Source: Pomphorhynchus laevis
Taxonomy: Eukaryota; Acanthocephala; Palaeacanthocephala; Echinorhynchida; Pomphorhynchidae
Direction of reading: 5' to 3'
DNA: 64,000 nt
Assembly (NCBI GenBank): GCA_012934845.2
Contig: WNNJ02000145.1
Coordinates: forward strand, 1 to 64,000
The notes beneath the pieces were generated by a model. That model saw only the letters and a program-made list of their open reading frames with translations. It was not told where the DNA came from and searched no databases. Below, piece by piece: positions 60,175 through 64,000 of this stretch. The position numbers were made by a program, and so were the translations under genes. Position 1 is the stretch's first letter. Each line of letters opens with the position of its first letter.

Positions 60175-62426
60175 TTACATAACAGAAATGTTTTTATTGA
60201 TTAGTTGATCCAGTACTTTACAATTGACCATATCTGGTTCTGTATCCACAATTTTGTTTATGTCACTGCTCTCAAATACCTTTATAATATAGTATAACAT
60301 TTCAATAGTATTTTCAATATTAGCCGAGTCATAATTGCTCATTAATAAGATCATATCTTTGTAATCGTATGCAGCGTGTTTAAAGATAAACATGTATACT
60401 AATTTTAACGAATAGTAATGATGAACACCTAATATTGTTTCGTATTCATTGTAATACATGTCTCCACTTGAAATCGTATTTGTATCATTTCGTGTGACTT
60501 CGCTAAAGGAGCTTATTATATCTTTGCAAATTGATATGCTTTCATTATTCAGACAATACTTTAATAGTATTTTATGAGTTATTCGGACGCCAAGTTTATT
60601 ATATCTGTGTAACCAAAGATAGGATGCGCTTATTACACGATCTTGTTTATTTGCCTGGCAACGCTCATAATATAGCAGATTTTCTATAGTACTGTAATTT
60701 GCTGGATTTTCTTTCGCTGCTCGAAGTAAAACATTTATTTTCGTGCATATATCGTCAGATAACATGTCGCCGTAAGATCCTGCTTGTTCTTTAATGTTCC
60801 TAATTAAAAAATGTAAATATCAAAATGTATTTTTAAAAGTCAAATTAAATAAAATTTTGGGTTATATTTGCATACAAATACAAAATATAGTTATATTCGT
60901 ATTTCACTAGATATATCAAATAATAATAATTTTAGTGTTTAACGTTATTTAGCTGTTGAAATGATGAAACTATTGTCGATAAAATTATTCAATATAATTC
61001 AGTAATCTCTAATGTTTAATTATTCTGTGATAATTCGTGGATAATTTGTGGTATATAAATTGTAATGTAAAAATGACGACATGTAGTATAAAAACTAGCT
61101 TTTAATAGACGAGCTACATCTTGATTTTTGTTTGATTGCGCATCATTTGAATAAGTTCACTCATTCTTTTATATTAAATTATTGATTATAATTCTAAAGT
61201 GTATTTAAAATTATATTAAATTATGATATTTTTAAAATATTAATCGTAATTAGTAATTCTGACTAATCTTTTGTTCTATAAACGATTTTATTTAAAAAGA
61301 ACAAATCACCACATTAGAAAGGTACGTGATAAGCTCGTATGGATGAGGAAAATGCATTGCAGATGGAATGAATCTAACGTTTAATACTCATGACTTAATC
61401 GATATCATGGATAGAACCAACTGACAAAAGTTACTCATACTGCAAGATTTAATAATTGTACTTTAAACACCAATGTCTATATTTTTAACATAAATGTCTA
61501 TAATGATTAGTCATAATGTCTATATTTTTGTCTGCATTTTTAACATAAAGTCTTTAAACTATATAGTTTTTAAACTATTAAGTCTATAAATAGACTCAGC
61601 TGATATGATTAATTACTTTTAGTAATTAATTATAAAATCCTAAGAGTATTAAAAAGTAAGTTCTAAAATGCTAGATATATTTAATACTCTACTTTATATA
61701 AATACTAATAAATATTGTTTAAAATAATATTGATTTAAAGCTACTTAGATTGTACTTTAAACACTAATGTCTAAGTAATTGACTATATTTTAAGTTAACT
61801 ATGTAGTATTTTTGTTACATTGAAGTCAAACCCTTACTTACTATCTAGATAAATGCGAACTGCGGTCGTCAACTTTCTTATTTATTAAAGCAAAAACCTG
61901 AAATTAATTAACTGAATTCATATATTCTGAATAGCTGAAAATTAGCATTATATAGTCATTTATCATAGCTTCTCTGTGAATTATAGAAATATTTTACGTT
62001 AAAGCGGAATCGCTCTTTAAATTATTGCATACATAATAAAAGTAATATTTGATTTTATATCAAATCAAATTGGAAGCAGCACATTAATTTCAAATTAATT
62101 TCAAATATAATGTTAATCATTTTATATACAATTAAAGTGCAGTGAAATTGCGCTTACTTTAGTAGTTGCTGACTAACATCCATAACGTCCTTAGTATTGT
62201 GGTGTGGAACACATCTGAACGCCTTGATAGTTGACTTCCAAAAATCAATCAGGCAGAATTTTGTGGAATCATTGCATGATATTATATCATCAAACTTTGT
62301 AATATTTCCAATACACTCGACACTGACATTTAAAGATGCAGCTAGATTTGTAGAGTTACGTGTTAGCCCAATAATTTTAAAATAAAAAGCAGTGCAGTAG
62401 GCTAACAGATTGAGTATTTGTAGCAT
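60175..62426 (-). CDS. Predicted secreted cysteine-containing glycoprotein, copy 3
   Basis: Exon 1 is 62426-62158 and exon 2 is 60799-60175, with the same intron, signal peptide, glycosylation sites and cysteines as the other two. The protein as read equals copy 2. Only about 80 bp of the native 5' flank is left before the sequence changes at 62508 into the 3' tail of a LINE, so if the promoter lies further upstream this copy has lost it or uses a new one. Confidence 0.6.
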
Positions 62427-62508
62427 AACTATCTAAATTTGAACAATACAGTCATCATACGAAAATCGTGCTCTTCACTCAAATAGTGAATTTGAATATA
62501 TTAATAAT

Positions 62509-64000
62509 AAATAAATAATAAAGATTTTCTTAATACTAAATAAACATTCCCCGATGGGGGAGACAATAAGGAAGAAAAATTACAGAAAAGAAAAAGTAGT
62601 TAATAAGTAACATTTCTTCACTAACTTCTTCAGGTATCCTCCATGTTTATAGCTCTAGGGGAATCTGATCCCTAGAACCGATCCAGCACGCCGCCTTACG
62701 AGTGAACCACCCGGGGGCTGCCACCCCCCGAAGGATCCACTCGCGACGGACGATGTCAGGTAAGCGGGACACGAGTAGCTTCAAGAACATTAGTCTTTGC
62801 TCAGGGGGACGTCCTCTCGAGAAGAAGACTAACCCCGAAATAGCCCAGGTGCCCCAAAGGCGCACCTGAGTTACCTCCTTTAATGACAGATGTTGGGCCC
62901 GTTTCAGGGCCCATCTAGCTCTCTTCAGGATACGTTTAAGTCTATCCAGGTCAGACTTGGCCGACCAGTTCACGGTCACAGTGAACCCAAGGTATCTTAC
63001 TCGACTAGTGAAGGAGGGGATTTGGTCGTTGGGCATAATGGAGGATAAGGCAGAGATTGCTAATCTCTTAAGCTTTTTCCTCGTCGCAGGGGCGCCATGA
63101 AAAACTACCACCTGCGATTTGGCGGAGTTTACAATAAGATTGGACTGGGGAAGCTGGTCTTTTAATCTTAAAAAGAATTGGCTGATGTCGGAGACTACGT
63201 CTTTGCACCTACGTCCAGTGAATAGGGCTGTGGTATCATCAGCATATACCACAAGACGTTTTTCACGTTTGAAAATTTTGAAAAGTTGTATGGAGGCAGC
63301 AAGATATAAGATAGGAGAAAGTGGGGAGCCTTGAGGCACTCCTGTAATGGGGTAGAACTGACGCGCATCAGGGTCGTCTTCATAGTAGAACCGCTTGGTA
63401 TACAGCAGTATCTCCACCCTGTTAACAATTCTCGCAGGCAACCCTAAGGACCTAAGAGAAGAGATAACGAAGGGAATGGAGATACGGTCAAATGCAGCCG
63501 AAAAGTCTAAGAAAACAGCCACAACTAATTGATGACGGTTCTCCCGACAGAACTGCTGCACCTCACTTACTGCAGAATGTACCGAGCGCCCTTTAACGAA
63601 CCCATGAAAACCAGGTGGGATTAAGTGATGCTTAGTTAAATGGTCGCGGATTCTACGCGCAAGCGCTTTTTCGTAGATCGAAACGAGGGAATTTTGTATC
63701 GAGATGGGCCGCAGGTCTTTTGGAGAGCGAACAGGATTTCTCTTATGGATAAAAATTCTCTTACTAATATTGATGCCTGCTACATCAGAAGGTGATGCTA
63801 AAAGCATGGTGACGGCCACTTCTCTCCTTTGATCGGCAGTCAGAAGCTGACAGACCCGAGAAGAGAGTGGAGCGATGGTTTTGGAGGTGCCCGGAAGAGG
63901 CCCCCAGGCGTTGAGAATCTCAGGAACTGAGACATCCCTACTCCTGAAGTCTCCCCAAGGCGGGATTGGTTGCGGTGATTGCGTGGCTCCATAATTATGT
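62509..64000 (-). mobile_element. LINE-A/B family, best-preserved RT, 5' end outside window
   Basis: The 3' half of a LINE on the minus strand. The ORF2 C-terminal part is open from the window edge to a stop at 62647, and the 3' UTR (with a CCCC-ATC-GGGG hairpin near 62555) ends in an ATTTATTTATTATT-type tail at about 62508. The tail abuts the 5' flank of the third secreted-gene copy. Confidence 0.85.
62647..64000 (-). CDS. LINE-A/B ORF2 RT, partial, uninterrupted
   Basis: About 450 codons are open up to the window edge (the frame continues upstream of the codons for LTADQRREVAVTM, so 63819 is not the start). It contains LRPISIQNSLVSIYEKALARRI, FHGFVKGRSVHSAV, motif A VVAVFLDFSAAFDRI, motif B GVPQGSPLSPILYLA, motif C VYADDTTALFTG and a thumb (VRYLGFTVTVNW), and ends WIGSRDQIPLEL. 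It makes the reverse transcriptase used for target-primed insertion. It is the only copy of this family here with no breaks in the RT, so it is the youngest and could belong to an active element. Confidence 0.85.
   Translation of the reverse strand, partial: HNYGATQSPQPIPPWGDFRSRDVSVPEILNAWGPLPGTSKTIAPLSSRVCQLLTADQRREVAVTMLLASPSDVAGINISKRIFIHKRNPVRSPKDLRPISIQNSLVSIYEKALARRIRDHLTKHHLIPPGFHGFVKGRSVHSAVSEVQQFCRENRHQLVVAVFLDFSAAFDRISIPFVISSLRSLGLPARIVNRVEILLYTKRFYYEDDPDARQFYPITGVPQGSPLSPILYLAASIQLFKIFKREKRLVVYADDTTALFTGRRCKDVVSDISQFFLRLKDQLPQSNLIVNSAKSQVVVFHGAPATRKKLKRLAISALSSIMPNDQIPSFTSRVRYLGFTVTVNWSAKSDLDRLKRILKRARWALKRAQHLSLKEVTQVRLWGTWAISGLVFFSRGRPPEQRLMFLKLLVSRLPDIVRREWILRGVAAPGWFTRKAACWIGSRDQIPLEL

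Larger units (their letters stand above)
59352..62508. repeat. Third copy of the gene-bearing segment
   Basis: Almost identical to 38830-41986 (offset 20522). It starts inside the LINE RT (PPSNLILNSAKSQ region) and ends in the 5' flank of the secreted gene. It shares the exon-2 change SSFSEV and other small variants with copy 2 rather than copy 1, although at 60137 (TTATTTTC) it agrees with copy 1. Confidence 0.95.

Overview
The window is AT-rich nuclear DNA from a eukaryote, very likely an invertebrate animal. The evidence is: non-LTR retrotransposons of several clades, Penelope-like retroelements, a type II membrane protein with a laminin-type EGF exon, and GT-AG introns as short as 47 nt. 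There is no operon structure. I cannot name the species. Host sequence is mostly A+T; the clearly GC-richer blocks are retrotransposon copies.

Layout. (1) 1-3215 is a head-to-head pair of gag/EN LINE copies (called LINE-A and LINE-B here). The pair recurs inverted at 34083-37297 (position x pairs with 37299-x). (2) About 3456-13443 (LINE RT end, a secreted-protein gene, foldback elements, start of a satellite) recurs directly at about 37857-47845 (offset 34401-34402) with only scattered differences. A third, shorter copy lies at 59352-62508 (offset 20522 from the second). (3) 13.0-16.4 kb is satellite DNA: a large foldback repeat, then a tandem repeat of about 294 bp whose units carry a hammerhead-ribozyme-like core. 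(4) 16.5-33.8 kb is very AT-rich, with one recognisable host gene (EGF/type II membrane protein, about 18.5-19.2 kb), a partial copy of it at 29.7 kb inside a 1.7-kb duplication, and AT-rich Penelope-like fragments with a dispersed companion repeat. (5) 47.9-59.35 kb is a dense field of LINE and Penelope-like fragments, including one long L2/CR1-like element with ORF1, endonuclease, RT and a 3' hairpin. (6) 62.5-64 kb is the most complete RT of the LINE-A/B family.

The main host finding is a gene for a predicted secreted, cysteine-containing, N-glycosylated protein of about 297 aa. It has two exons joined in matching phase and is present three times in near-identical form; a diverged exon at 16.7 kb may be a fourth relative. 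All three copies lie next to LINE RT sequence that ends just 3' of the gene, so gene and LINE were amplified together. The strongest candidate for something undescribed is the hammerhead-like satellite. Because the duplications are so nearly identical, collapsed or duplicated haplotypes in the assembly must be excluded before the copy number is believed.
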